DNA of 64,000 nucleotides from Psychromonas ossibalaenae ATCC BAA-1528 (GCF_000381745.1 NZ_KB906967.1:62001-126000), one strand, 5' to 3'; shown: positions 44,207 to 53,621, counted from the stretch's first letter. Made by a program: numbers and translations. The notes: a model not told the origin generated them from the letters alone.

Positions 44207-46936
44207 ATGCTGAACAACTCGTCTAACAAGCTTAAAATATTATCATTATCCATCGCTCTGGTCCTTTCAGGCTGTAACTCAGGAGACAACAGCAGCAGTA
44301 CTGCCGGTGTCAACGATGATGCCGATAATAACAACAGCATCAATGACAACAGTAATAGCAACAATAGCGGCAGCAATACCGATAACGGCACTCATGTGGC
44401 GTCGCCTGACTGGCAGGATCAGATCATCTATTTCTTAATGATTGACCGCTTTAACGACGGCAACAGCCAGTTAAATGATCAAGGCCAGGATGAATACGAT
44501 CCAAGCTCAGATAAAAAATTCAGCGGCGGTGATCTGCTCGGAGTTAATGAGCAGTTAAGCTATATTCAAAATTTAGGCGCAACATCGGTCTGGATCACGC
44601 CCCCAGTTGCTAACCAGTGGTGGGATTCACAGCAGAATTACGGCGGCTATCATGGTTACTGGGCTCGTGACTTTCAGCAGATAGATGAACACTTTGGGGA
44701 TATACAAAGCTACCAGTCCTTAGCTAGAGAGCTGCACAGCCGCAATATGTTCCTTATTCAGGATATTGTCACCAACCATGTCGGCAACTTTTTTACTTAC
44801 GATAAACCCTATGAATATGATCTACAAAAGCCTTGTATCGGTTTTAGAGTCATTCCGGACGCACTGCCAGCAGGACAAGCTCTGCCTTACCCGCTTAACC
44901 AGCTTGAATGCCGAAGCGACGGCAGCGGGACTTACCACTGGACTCCTAGCATTACCGATCACAATGATCCCCTTCAAGAGAAAACACGGCAGCTGTCTGA
45001 CCTTGATGACCTCAATACTTCAGACCCCGAAGTACGCGCTTATTTAAAAGAAAGTTACCGTAAGTGGATCCGCGAAGTCGGTGTCGACGCATTTAGAATC
45101 GATACCGTTAAATTTGTCGAACATGATTTCTGGAATGATTTTCTACACAGTGAAGACGGCATTTTAGCCCAGGCTAAACAGACCGGCAGACAGGATTTTC
45201 TTACCTTTGGCGAAGTATTTGAAACCTCGACACCTTATAACACTGAAGGTGAAGAAAAAATGCTCACTTACATAGGTGAAAATGGTACACCGGCTCAGCT
45301 TACCGCTGTCCTTAACTTCCCGCTGCAGGCGACGATGACACGCGTATTTGCTTCAGGTCAGCCTACGGATTACCTTCGTTACAGGCTTGAACGCATGATG
45401 GAGGTATTCCCTAACCCGTACATTATGCCTAACTTTATCGATAATCATGATATGCCGCGTTTCTTATCGCAGGGCAGTCAGCAGGATATGCAGCAGGCGC
45501 TGATCACCATGATGACAGTTCCAGGCATTCCAGTCATTTATCAAGGCACCGAACAAGCGATGGCCGCCAGCCGCGATGCTATGTTTGCCGGCGGCTATCG
45601 CGAAGACGGTCAATCAGTGGATTCTTTTGACAGCAGCAGCGATATGTATCAATTCATCCAGGCGTTAGCCAAACTGCGTACTGAAAACCGCGTATTAACT
45701 CACGGTGAACTGCAAGTACTCAGCAGCGACAAAGCCGGAGCAGGTATATTCAGTTTCATGCGCAGATTAGATGATCAGGAGGTTCTGGTGGTAATGAACA
45801 CATCATCTTCACCTATGCTGCTTAATCAACTTAATGTGATGCAGGCGGCAGGCACTGTTTTCGAAAATAAAATCCAGTCAAACTGGGATCAAGCACCGCA
45901 AAACCTCAGCGTAAACAGTCAGGGAGAAATCAGCCTGGAGATGGCGCCGAAATCAGCAGTTGTCTACTTCAAAACAAACCAGACGGGTGATTTCGACCAG
46001 GCAGGTACAGAAGTTGAGTTAGACGGAAACTGGGATAATATCACTATCACCCAAGATACTGTAATTACGGGTAATAGTGTACCGGACAGCACCTTAAAAC
46101 TGGTTGTTGACGGCAACTTAGAAACCGCGAAAGAAATTCAAGTGGATGACGCTGGAAACTGGTCAACTTCACTTTCAATCCGTCACTTTACTATAGGTAA
46201 ACAACAGCACAGATTCGCTGTCTACTCAGCAGAAAAGAAAACCGGCAGTGAAGATATTATTTTCACTTCTGATTTATCCTGGGCGGATACTGCAGATCAA
46301 GTCATTGATGATTCCGGCGATGCTCAAGATGGTGCAGGCGGCCTGAACGGTTCATATTCCCTGCCGACGGATCCAACCTTTGATAAAACCAGCAGCCAGC
46401 TGGCTATTGATAAAGCGGAACTGTTCTCAGTCGGCAGCAATGTCCGTCTAAAGCTGACCATGAACAATATAACCAACAGCTGGCTGCCGCCGAACGGCTT
46501 CGACCACGTTGGCTTTTCAATCTTTATCGGCCTGCCGGGTGAAGCTTCACAGGGGTTAACGACACTGCCCAAAATCAATGCGCTGATGCCGAGCGGTAGA
46601 TGGAATAGAAATGCAGTCGTATTCGGCTGGCAAAGTTCGATTTACAATACCCAGGGAGCCGATGCGCAGACGTGGGGAGAAAGTGTCGCACCGGCACCAG
46701 TGGTCACCGTAGATAAAGGCGGCAATGCAGTCTATCTAGACTTTGCCAGCGATGCACTTGGCCGTCCAGATACGCTGAACGGAATTAGTTTCTACATCAC
46801 GACCTGGGACTTAGACGGACTGTCTGCGGCCTATCGTCCCCTTCAAGCTGAAAAAGGCCCATGGAGTTTCTCCGGCGGAGATAGCGATGAAGCGAAAATC
46901 TGGGATGATTTACCTGTGATCACACTAAGCGAATAA
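44207..46936 (+). CDS. Alpha-amylase family (GH13) lipoprotein
   Basis: The ATG at 44207 follows GGAGAG and gives 909 residues. A lipobox (ALVLSGC) marks lipid anchoring. An Asn/Ser/Asp-rich linker (about 25-70) leads to the GH13 barrel (about 75-500) with the catalytic residues in DAFRIDTVKF, LTFGEVFE and FIDNHDMPRF; DIVTNHVGN carries the calcium-site residues. A beta domain, an Ig-like module (about 615-690) and a C-terminal module resembling the glucodextranase C-terminal binding domain (GLNGSYSLPTDPTF, PPNGFDHVGFSIF) follow. It probably cuts starch-like glucans at the cell surface. The neighbour encodes a regulator with a CBM21-like domain. Confidence 0.88.
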   Translation: MLNNSSNKLKILSLSIALVLSGCNSGDNSSSTAGVNDDADNNNSINDNSNSNNSGSNTDNGTHVASPDWQDQIIYFLMIDRFNDGNSQLNDQGQDEYDPSSDKKFSGGDLLGVNEQLSYIQNLGATSVWITPPVANQWWDSQQNYGGYHGYWARDFQQIDEHFGDIQSYQSLARELHSRNMFLIQDIVTNHVGNFFTYDKPYEYDLQKPCIGFRVIPDALPAGQALPYPLNQLECRSDGSGTYHWTPSITDHNDPLQEKTRQLSDLDDLNTSDPEVRAYLKESYRKWIREVGVDAFRIDTVKFVEHDFWNDFLHSEDGILAQAKQTGRQDFLTFGEVFETSTPYNTEGEEKMLTYIGENGTPAQLTAVLNFPLQATMTRVFASGQPTDYLRYRLERMMEVFPNPYIMPNFIDNHDMPRFLSQGSQQDMQQALITMMTVPGIPVIYQGTEQAMAASRDAMFAGGYREDGQSVDSFDSSSDMYQFIQALAKLRTENRVLTHGELQVLSSDKAGAGIFSFMRRLDDQEVLVVMNTSSSPMLLNQLNVMQAAGTVFENKIQSNWDQAPQNLSVNSQGEISLEMAPKSAVVYFKTNQTGDFDQAGTEVELDGNWDNITITQDTVITGNSVPDSTLKLVVDGNLETAKEIQVDDAGNWSTSLSIRHFTIGKQQHRFAVYSAEKKTGSEDIIFTSDLSWADTADQVIDDSGDAQDGAGGLNGSYSLPTDPTFDKTSSQLAIDKAELFSVGSNVRLKLTMNNITNSWLPPNGFDHVGFSIFIGLPGEASQGLTTLPKINALMPSGRWNRNAVVFGWQSSIYNTQGADAQTWGESVAPAPVVTVDKGGNAVYLDFASDALGRPDTLNGISFYITTWDLDGLSAAYRPLQAEKGPWSFSGGDSDEAKIWDDLPVITLSE

Positions 46937-47244
46937 CAGGAGTTTAAAAATATGGAAGGTGGAAAGCTGAACTAAACCGCTAAAGCATTATATCTTTCTC
47001 AGCAGAGATTTAATGCTCCCCTTCCAGTTCATAGATAAAAAAATACGAAGGTCTATATCTGTTTTTCTGCAGACTCTCCCCCAGAGGTTCAACGTGAGGC
47101 TGCGGCGGGCAGGTCACCTCAAACACCCGCATCTATTATCCTTCACGCTGTTTTACCGGACTTTGTGTTTGAAATTATATAGAGAGAAACTCGGTCTTGT
47201 ATTATATCTCCGTTACTATCAACGGGATAAAAAGGAGAGGTAAA
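46937..47244. other. Region downstream of the amylase gene
   Basis: About 300 bases without a supported gene. An apparent plus-strand frame at 47013-47243 is basic and lacks a ribosome site. The right end carries the AGGAGAGG ribosome site of the small secreted peptide. Confidence 0.35.
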
Positions 47245-47415
47245 ATGAAAAAATTAATCTCAATGACAGCAGCTGTGATTATTTCCATGTCAGTGTTTAT
47301 ATCACCCGTTTCAGCACTGCAGCAGCACCAAACTCTAGATCAGCAGGCTGTGTATAATGGAAATGATATGCAGGAATTTTTACTAAAACGCTGCACACAA
47401 GGCTGCGCACATTAA
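47245..47415 (+). CDS. Small secreted peptide
   Basis: An AGGAGAGG lies four bases before the ATG and opens a 56-residue frame. Residues 1-24 are a clean signal peptide (MKKLISMTAAVIISM, then VFISPVSA). The mature part of about 32 residues is Gln-rich and ends FLLKRCTQGCAH, with two cysteines spaced CxxxC. I know no matching family. The two cysteines could form a disulfide or bind a metal or haem (CTQGC is not a CxxCH motif). Expression is supported by the strong ribosome site and signal peptide only. Confidence 0.6.
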   Translation: MKKLISMTAAVIISMSVFISPVSALQQHQTLDQQAVYNGNDMQEFLLKRCTQGCAH

Positions 47416-47659
47416 TTGTCTATTTTGTTTGGTTATTTTTTATAACACGACAATTTTCGAAACTGGGCACAGTTACCCATGATACTTCAAGGTGCAAAGT
47501 CAGCAGGGTAAAAGGCAGGATATCTATATATTGAGTTGTTTTAAATCATTGCATTATGACTTGAAACTATTGGGTGCTCGTTTTTTATTAAACGGATATG
47601 AAATAAGACAACGCACCCAAATCACTTGCCAGAGACTAGAAAAATTCGGAGATAACATT

Positions 47660-48586
47660 ATGAGAAAACTTGTACTGCTGATCCTGCCGTTGTTATTTGC
47701 CTTTTCATTTATACAGCCGGCTGAAGAATTTGATGCTCATTTCAAAACGAATTTCTCAAAAAATACAATTGATTTAAAAAAAGTATTATCAGGAGGACCT
47801 GGAAAAGATGGAATTCCTGCCATTGATAATCCTAAATTTATTCATATTAAATATGCTGATATACGCGATGATGCTCTAGGTGTGCTGCTTAAAATTGAAA
47901 ATGAGACGCGGTTTTACCCTTTTAATATATTAGTCTGGCACGAGATCATAAATGATCAGATTGGAGACAAATATATTGCAGTTACATTTTGTCCTCTATG
48001 TGGATCTGCAATAGCCTTTAATAAAAAATTTGCAGGCAGAATACATCGTTTTGGAGTAACTGGTTATCTATATGAGTCCAACTTACTTATGTACGATAGT
48101 GTAACAGAAAGCTTCTGGTCACAGTCTTTAGGGCAGGCTGTTATTGGCGATTACAGTGGAAGGAAACTAGAAGTCATGGATGTCAGTTTATTACAGCTCA
48201 AAGACGTCAAGAAAAAATACCCGAATTCATTAATGTTAAGCACCGACACCGGATTCAATCGGAATTATAATCATTATCCATATGAAGATTATGAAACATC
48301 AGATGCAATTTATTTTCCTATCAGTAAGGTTAATGCTAAGTATCATGCAAAAGAAATCATGTATGTGTTTAGATATAAAAATACCTCATTCGCATTTCCA
48401 TTAAGAACGTTTCTATCTGGTAAATTCACCCATAAATATTCTGACACCGTTATAAATATCATTAATGAACAAGGAGAAATAAAGATACTAATCGATGGAG
48501 AAGAATTTCCTGGATATTATGAAATGTGGTTTAGCTGGGTAATACATAACTCTGACACTGGTGTCGTTTTAGACAAGGTTAAGTAG
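47660..48586 (+). CDS. DUF3179 domain protein, exported
   Basis: The ATG at 47660 follows CGGAGA and gives 308 residues; the signal peptide is LVLLILPLLFAFSFIQPA. The body matches the DUF3179 family: SGGPGKDGIPAIDNPKF, NETRFYPFNILVWHEIIND, the cysteine motif VTFCPLCGSAIAF, SNLLMYDSVTESFWSQ and the later PLRTFL segment. The CPLC pair could be redox-active or bind a metal. Function of the family is not established. It appears to be transcribed alone. Confidence 0.75.
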   Translation: MRKLVLLILPLLFAFSFIQPAEEFDAHFKTNFSKNTIDLKKVLSGGPGKDGIPAIDNPKFIHIKYADIRDDALGVLLKIENETRFYPFNILVWHEIINDQIGDKYIAVTFCPLCGSAIAFNKKFAGRIHRFGVTGYLYESNLLMYDSVTESFWSQSLGQAVIGDYSGRKLEVMDVSLLQLKDVKKKYPNSLMLSTDTGFNRNYNHYPYEDYETSDAIYFPISKVNAKYHAKEIMYVFRYKNTSFAFPLRTFLSGKFTHKYSDTVINIINEQGEIKILIDGEEFPGYYEMWFSWVIHNSDTGVVLDKVK

Positions 48587-48742
48587 CGGTGCCCGTTCCC
48601 GCACAGAAAGAATCATTTGATAAACCTCACCCAGATATGTAAAGTGCATTTCAAATACAAATAATTGACAAGCCAATTGTGAAGGAACACGGCGTTTTTC
48701 TATCACACAGAGGGTTATATTTTACAGGAGATATGTTTTTAA

Positions 48743-49228
48743 ATGGTTTTATCGGAAAATGAACAACAGAACTTGAAAACCATGGTCAGAATAAAATGGT
48801 ATTTACATTTAGCTTTCTTTTTGACACCGATTGTCACTTTTATATTTTTAAACGAATCTGAAGGTTATATTTCTGTAAAAAATAAACTGTTTGAGCAATT
48901 CAATTTTTATATGTGGCCGTTTACCATTATTACCCTGCTTTTACTCTGCCTCTCTATCTATCAAATTATTTTTATCAATCGTAATGCGGCTCGCATTGCC
49001 CCCTGTTTAGAAGAGGAAATGAATGAAGAGCTAAAAACTGAGTTAAAGGGACTTTATCTATCGTTAATAAAGTTTATTAGAATCAATAGTTTTATCGGTT
49101 TTCTATTACCCTTAGCTTACATTGCAGGTCTGGAGCTGTTTTATGCGATAACACTGACAATTATTGGTGCTTTAACACATATCGGTTATTACAAAATATC
49201 ACCGATATGGCTTTATGATAAGCTTTAA
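48743..49228 (+). CDS. Hypothetical four-helix membrane protein
   Basis: The 161-residue protein has hydrophobic helices at roughly residues 18-36, 55-77, 112-130 and 132-150, with an acidic loop (EEEMNEELKTELKGL) between the second and third. I recognise no family. An AGGAG occurs about 12 bases before the ATG, rather far for a ribosome site; an out-of-frame ATG between them ends after nine codons. It stands alone between DUF3179 and GST genes. Confidence 0.55.
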   Translation: MVLSENEQQNLKTMVRIKWYLHLAFFLTPIVTFIFLNESEGYISVKNKLFEQFNFYMWPFTIITLLLLCLSIYQIIFINRNAARIAPCLEEEMNEELKTELKGLYLSLIKFIRINSFIGFLLPLAYIAGLELFYAITLTIIGALTHIGYYKISPIWLYDKL

Positions 49229-49335
49229 AATTATACTCATAACCGTCGGTAGACTTTCATTCCACAGCATATTTAGTGCCTATTCAGAATATGGGAACGA
49301 GTTAACTTAATAAAGTAAAAACAAAAGGAAAACCC

Positions 49336-49932
49336 ATGAAAATATACGGCGATATACAGTCAGGCAATTGTTACAAAGTAAAATTATTGTGCTCGTTCCT
49401 GGAGATAGAACATGAATGGGTTCATATTGATATTCTGGCCGGTGATACAGAAGATTCGGATTTTCTAGCAAAAAATCCCAACGGCAAAATCCCAATGCTT
49501 GAACTGGCCGATGGGCGTTGTCTTTGTGAATCCAATGCCATTTTAAATTACCTGGCTTCAGGCAGTAAGTTATTACCCACAGACACTTTCGAGTTAGCGA
49601 AAGTTCAACAGTGGCAGTTTTTTGAACAGTATAGTCATGAGCCGTTTATAGCCGTGGCCCGCTTTATTGCCAAATATCTTGATTTACCGGAAGATCGTTT
49701 AGCTGATTATGAATCCAGGCAGGAAGGCGGCCGCAAAGCACTGGCAGTGATGGAAGCTCAGCTGCAAAATACGCCATACTTAGTTGGTGAGCAGCTGACG
49801 ACCGCAGATATTACCCTTTACGGCTATACCCACGTTGCCCACGAAGGCGGTTTTGACCTTTGTTCTTATCCAGCAATACAAGCATGGATAGACAGAATAG
49901 CTTCTTTAACAAAATATATCGGCATGGCGTAA
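49336..49932 (+). CDS. Glutathione S-transferase family protein
   Basis: The 198-residue protein has an N-terminal thioredoxin-like domain (MKIYGDIQSGNCYKVKLLCS, the cis-proline segment NGKIPMLEL and CLCESNAILNYLA) and an all-helical C-terminal domain (YLVGEQLTTADITLYGYTHV). This is the standard cytosolic GST layout. The catalytic residue is probably Ser or Cys of SGNCYKV. AAAGGAAAA lies close before the ATG. Substrate unknown. Confidence 0.85.
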   Translation: MKIYGDIQSGNCYKVKLLCSFLEIEHEWVHIDILAGDTEDSDFLAKNPNGKIPMLELADGRCLCESNAILNYLASGSKLLPTDTFELAKVQQWQFFEQYSHEPFIAVARFIAKYLDLPEDRLADYESRQEGGRKALAVMEAQLQNTPYLVGEQLTTADITLYGYTHVAHEGGFDLCSYPAIQAWIDRIASLTKYIGMA

Positions 49933-49941
49933 AGCCTTGAC

Positions 49942-49970
49942 CTCGTTCCCGTGCAAAGCATGGGAACGAG
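49942..49970. repeat. Dispersed hairpin repeat, copy 2
   Basis: CTCGTTCCC and GGGAACGAG flank an 11-base centre (GTGCAAAGCAT). It lies between the converging GST and REC-REC-GGDEF genes and could act as a terminator. An apparently decayed copy ends ATGGGAACGAG near 49290-49302. Confidence 0.75.
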
Positions 49971-50003
49971 TAATTTAAACCAGCATAAAAGGCTGAGCTT
50001 TTA

Positions 50004-51254
50004 TTATTCTTCATTAATAACCAGCTGAGCCCCTCCCTGTTTTTTAGCTTGAATAAGTGCTTGATCTGCTCCTTTAAGTAAGTTTTCTAACGTTTTTTCG
50101 CCATTTACCAGCTTTCCTCCCAAACTAATGGTTATATCAATTTTGTTTTTTGAAAACTCAATGGGATGCTGACTAATATACTGCTGTAATGAGGTGAGTG
50201 CTAACTTCATAACTTCCAGTTCATTATCTTTAATAAAAATGGCAAACTCTGCACCGTTAAGTCGTGCAGTTACATCGTTTGAAAACTGAATTTTTAAAAT
50301 ATTGGCAATTTCAATGAGTAGTTTGTTACCTAATTTATAACCATATTTATCATTTAACTCCTTGAATTTATCAATATGCAGAATGGCCAGTAACTGTACC
50401 GGGGGATGCTCATAATCTCTTTTGAGCATCAATTTAGTCTGATCAATAAAGCTGCGTCGATTAGGTAAAGCTGTTAATTCATCGGTACTGGCTAATTTTT
50501 CTATCTCTTCTATATAACTTAACCTTTCGATGTTCTGCATAATACGACAGTAAAACTCCTCAGAAGAGAAAGGTTTTTTTAAATAATCATCAGCTCCGTT
50601 TTTAATAAAACGTTCTGCCTGAAAGTTATGACTGCCGTTAGTTAAGCCCATAACAATGAGTTCGTTGGCGGCGTATTTACGGCGAATTTTCTGTACTAAC
50701 TGCACCCCGTTTATAATCGGCATCTCCTGCTCTGTGATAACCATCTTAATATCTCGACGCTGATCTAAAACGGTGAGCGCTTCAGAAGCGTTCGCTGCAC
50801 AGTAAACGCTGAAATTACGGCGCTTTAATAAAAGCGATAATTGATTTCTGGATGTAGAGGAATTATCCACCAGCAGTATGCCTATTTTATGATTGGTTAA
50901 CTGGCCGCTTAATATTCGTAACAGATAATGATATGCCTGTGCATTTTCTTTAATTATGTAATCAATAACCGGCAGGTTTAACACCTGGCGGTGCATCTTT
51001 TCATCCATTCTGCCGGTCATAATGATACTCGGTACCCCGTGCTCGATTACGTAGGGGATAACTTCGCCGTTAGGCGCATCGGGCAGATTAATATCCACTG
51101 TTGCAGCAAAAAAATTCTGCTCCTGAGCTAAAAGACTTTTAACTTTAGCGAAAGATTCAGCGATAGTAACCTGGTAGCCAACTGAATCACCAAGATGTTT
51201 AATAACCGAAGCAATCGACTTATTATCTTCAATAACAAGCAGCTGTTTGGACAT
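50004..51254 (-). CDS. Tandem receiver protein with degenerate GGDEF domain
   Basis: The ATG at 51254 follows GAGG and gives 416 residues. Receiver 1 (about 4-120) keeps the phospho-acceptor (TVDINLPDA) and the lysine (DYIIKENA). Receiver 2 (about 130-250) has Glu where the phospho-Asp should be (MVITEQEMPII) but keeps its Lys (YLKKPFS). The last 165 residues are a GGDEF fold whose active-site loop reads NGAEF and whose first metal Asp is His (LHIDKFKELND), so cyclase activity is unlikely. It may be a c-di-GMP- or GTP-binding response protein. No sensor kinase gene is adjacent. Confidence 0.88.
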   Translation of the reverse strand: MSKQLLVIEDNKSIASVIKHLGDSVGYQVTIAESFAKVKSLLAQEQNFFAATVDINLPDAPNGEVIPYVIEHGVPSIIMTGRMDEKMHRQVLNLPVIDYIIKENAQAYHYLLRILSGQLTNHKIGILLVDNSSTSRNQLSLLLKRRNFSVYCAANASEALTVLDQRRDIKMVITEQEMPIINGVQLVQKIRRKYAANELIVMGLTNGSHNFQAERFIKNGADDYLKKPFSSEEFYCRIMQNIERLSYIEEIEKLASTDELTALPNRRSFIDQTKLMLKRDYEHPPVQLLAILHIDKFKELNDKYGYKLGNKLLIEIANILKIQFSNDVTARLNGAEFAIFIKDNELEVMKLALTSLQQYISQHPIEFSKNKIDITISLGGKLVNGEKTLENLLKGADQALIQAKKQGGAQLVINEE

Positions 51255-51491
51255 ATATGCCTCATAAAATTGAATTATTTTAAAATGTAATTCTTTGATA
51301 AACAGCATAAAATTTAGTACAGCAATGGGAATAAGGACAGCGGCAGGTAAACAATATCTGCATATTGAGAGCTGCATTAAAGATTAAATTCCCCCCAGTC
51401 AGTAAATGTAAGTGGAAAATCTAACTCCATCTGCTCGTACACAATAAAACGTTAACGTATAGCTCTATTAGCGATACTGCATCTGATGGTC

Positions 51492-51520
51492 TGAATTCCC
51501 ACATAGAGCATGGGAATTCA
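51492..51520. repeat. Dispersed hairpin repeat, copy 3
   Basis: TGAATTCCCA and TGGGAATTCA flank CATAGAGCA. It lies 28 bases past the stop of the isochorismatase fusion gene. Confidence 0.75.
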
Positions 51521-51548
51521 TTAAAGTGGGAATAGCCGATGACTTTAA

Positions 51549-52490
51549 TTAACAGTTGTCTGCCAGCCAGGCTTGAGTAGTCTGGATCTCAGCGCCTGCA
51601 AATGAAAGAGATAACAGGTTGGCGGCAACAATTTGCTTTCCTGTAAAACTATGATCCTGATACTGCAGCACGGGAGCGGCAATCGCATCTTCAATCACGG
51701 TGCATGGATAGCCCTTATTAACCGCACTGCGGCAAATTGTCTGTACGCAGGCCTGTGCCATTGCCCCTGTAATAACCAGCTTTTCGATACCTAATTCCAC
51801 CAAAGTCTGCTCAAGCGCAGTATTGATAAAGCTGTCTATCTGATGTTTAACGATCACCGTTTCCCCTGTAGCAGGCGCCATTCGGCTTTCTATTTCCACA
51901 CCCTCGCTGCCGGCGGCAAAGAACGGCGCATCAGCATCTTCAAAAATATGCTGAATGTGAATAACCGGCAGCTGCTGCTCTCTGAAATGGTCAAGCAGTA
52001 TTTTTGCCTGATCGGCAGCTTGTGCGGTTTCCTGCAGTTCAAAACGTCCACCAGAAAAATAATCATTCTGCAGATCAACCAGCACTAGTGCAGTACGTTG
52101 AGCATCCGGCAGCGGCGTCGACAGCTGAGTTAATACGCTAAAGTCATCTTCCTGCAGATACCACTGACCGTCATCTGCTAGTGTCCATAATTCTTTACTG
52201 ATAAAACCGCTGCAGATATTCATCGACCAGTTAGCCGACAAAACCGCCTGCTTTTCATCAAGCACCTTAATCTGCACATTGCGATAAACCAGATTTCCCG
52301 GCTTACTCTGTGCAAACTGCAGCCAGAACTCCCCTATTGCTTTGCGTCCTGCAAAAGACCCGAAAGGCGACACCTGCATGCTGGCATCCGGAAGGTAACG
52401 ATCGATACAGGCTTGTGTATCACCTTCATTAAATAGTGCAATCCATTGACGACTGGCCTGCATAACTGCATTACGAATTAATTGACTCAT
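51549..52490 (-). CDS. NTF2-like domain fused to isochorismatase-family hydrolase
   Basis: The 313-residue protein joins two folds. Residues 1-125 look like a SnoaL/NTF2-like domain (RQWIALFNEGDTQACIDRYL, PFGSFAGRKAIGEFWLQF, VLSANWSMNICSGF). Residues about 130-310 are a cysteine hydrolase: catalytic Asp in ALVLVDLQNDYFSGG, Lys in VIVKHQIDSF and Cys in ITGAMAQACVQTICRSAVNKG. The second part may hydrolyse an amide or enol ether; substrate unknown. AAGGAG precedes the ATG. It is divergent from a LysR gene that probably controls it. Confidence 0.85.
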   Translation of the reverse strand: MSQLIRNAVMQASRQWIALFNEGDTQACIDRYLPDASMQVSPFGSFAGRKAIGEFWLQFAQSKPGNLVYRNVQIKVLDEKQAVLSANWSMNICSGFISKELWTLADDGQWYLQEDDFSVLTQLSTPLPDAQRTALVLVDLQNDYFSGGRFELQETAQAADQAKILLDHFREQQLPVIHIQHIFEDADAPFFAAGSEGVEIESRMAPATGETVIVKHQIDSFINTALEQTLVELGIEKLVITGAMAQACVQTICRSAVNKGYPCTVIEDAIAAPVLQYQDHSFTGKQIVAANLLSLSFAGAEIQTTQAWLADNC

Positions 52491-52568
52491 GGTTTATCTC
52501 CTTGTTATTTGATGCAGTGAAGTTTATTCTCATTCAAACCAATAACAATTGCTAAAATAGTGAAAACA

Positions 52569-53483
52569 ATGTTCATAAAAAACGAACAAAAGAGATTAGC
52601 CTATCAAATGCTGGTATTTGACGAGGTAGTGCAGAAAGGCTCTTTTACCGCAGCAGCAAAGTCACTGGGGCATACAAAGTCGGCAGTCAGTCACTACATA
52701 AGTCAACTGGAGGATGGAGTAGGAGTGCGTTTACTCAACCGCAGTACACGCAAACTTAATCTGACGGTTATAGGACAGCAGTTTGCCGAGCGCAGTCAGC
52801 AGCTGCTCGAGCTGTTAACAGAGACACTGGAAGATATACAGGAACATCAGCAGGCTCCCTCTGGGCGTATCGCTATTACCGCGCCGCATGCATTCGACGG
52901 CGCTTTGGTAACCCCCATTATTGCCCAGCTGTGCAGTGAATATCCGAATCTGCAGCCTGAACTGCTGTTCAGCGATCAACGTCTGGATTTACTGGAGAAC
53001 AAACTAGATCTTGCTGTCTCAGTAGGCCCGCAGAAAGACAGTGCCTATCGGGCAGTCGCTATCGGCAGGCTCGACAGTATCCTGGTTGCATCACCGCAGT
53101 ATCTGGCCCAGACCAGTGTGGTGACGGCAGATAATTTAGGTGAAAAAAAAATCGTGCAGCTTCCCTGGCAGGAGCAGAGCCTGCTGCAGGATAAACAGGG
53201 AAAATCAATTACTTTCAGCAGCAAACAACTATTAAAAGTGAACACTTCAATCAGCGCAGTAAACAGTGTGAAATGTGCGCTGGGAATCGGCTTAATGCCG
53301 ACTATTTTTGTACAGAGCGATCTTGACAGCGGGCAGTTACAGCGAGTATTACCAGCATTCCAGGGGGAAGTCCGGGATGTATATGCCCTGCACTCCTATC
53401 AGCAGCAGCTTCCCCCGCTTTTGAGGCGTTTTATCAACAAATTAAAAAGCACATTTGCACAAGTGAACAACAGAAAATACTAA
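52569..53483 (+). CDS. LysR family transcriptional regulator
   Basis: The 304-residue protein has the N-terminal helix-turn-helix YQMLVFDEVVQKGSFTAAAK, SLGHTKSAVSHYISQLED and GVGVRLLNRSTRKLNLT. The effector domain is of the CrgA/DsdC-like aldehyde/acid-responsive branch. I prefer the ATG at 52569; a GTG three codons upstream is equally possible, as no strong ribosome site is seen. It is divergent from the isochorismatase fusion with a gap of about 78 bases, the usual target arrangement. Confidence 0.85.
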   Translation: MFIKNEQKRLAYQMLVFDEVVQKGSFTAAAKSLGHTKSAVSHYISQLEDGVGVRLLNRSTRKLNLTVIGQQFAERSQQLLELLTETLEDIQEHQQAPSGRIAITAPHAFDGALVTPIIAQLCSEYPNLQPELLFSDQRLDLLENKLDLAVSVGPQKDSAYRAVAIGRLDSILVASPQYLAQTSVVTADNLGEKKIVQLPWQEQSLLQDKQGKSITFSSKQLLKVNTSISAVNSVKCALGIGLMPTIFVQSDLDSGQLQRVLPAFQGEVRDVYALHSYQQQLPPLLRRFINKLKSTFAQVNNRKY

Positions 53484-53558
53484 ATACCTTACTAGAGTGA
53501 AAATAAAAGCAGCTGCGCAGTAACGCAAAGGCGCGAAACTAGTTGAACAACCGTCATT

Positions 53559-53577
53559 GATAATGATTATCATAATC
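53559..53577. promoter_or_regulatory. Fur box upstream of nhaA
   Basis: GATAATGATTATCATAATC matches the 19-base Fur consensus at 17 of 19 positions. It ends 44 bases before the nhaA start and overlaps the likely promoter (a TTGATA box begins at 53557). Confidence 0.75.
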
Positions 53578-53621
53578 TTGAATATAGCTCCTATTGGTCC
53601 ATACTGGAAGCAGGAGTATCT

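Noticed and set aside
47013-47243. 76-codon plus-strand frame before the small secreted peptide
   Set aside because: Basic, low-complexity translation without a ribosome site, and it overlaps the control region of a better-supported gene.
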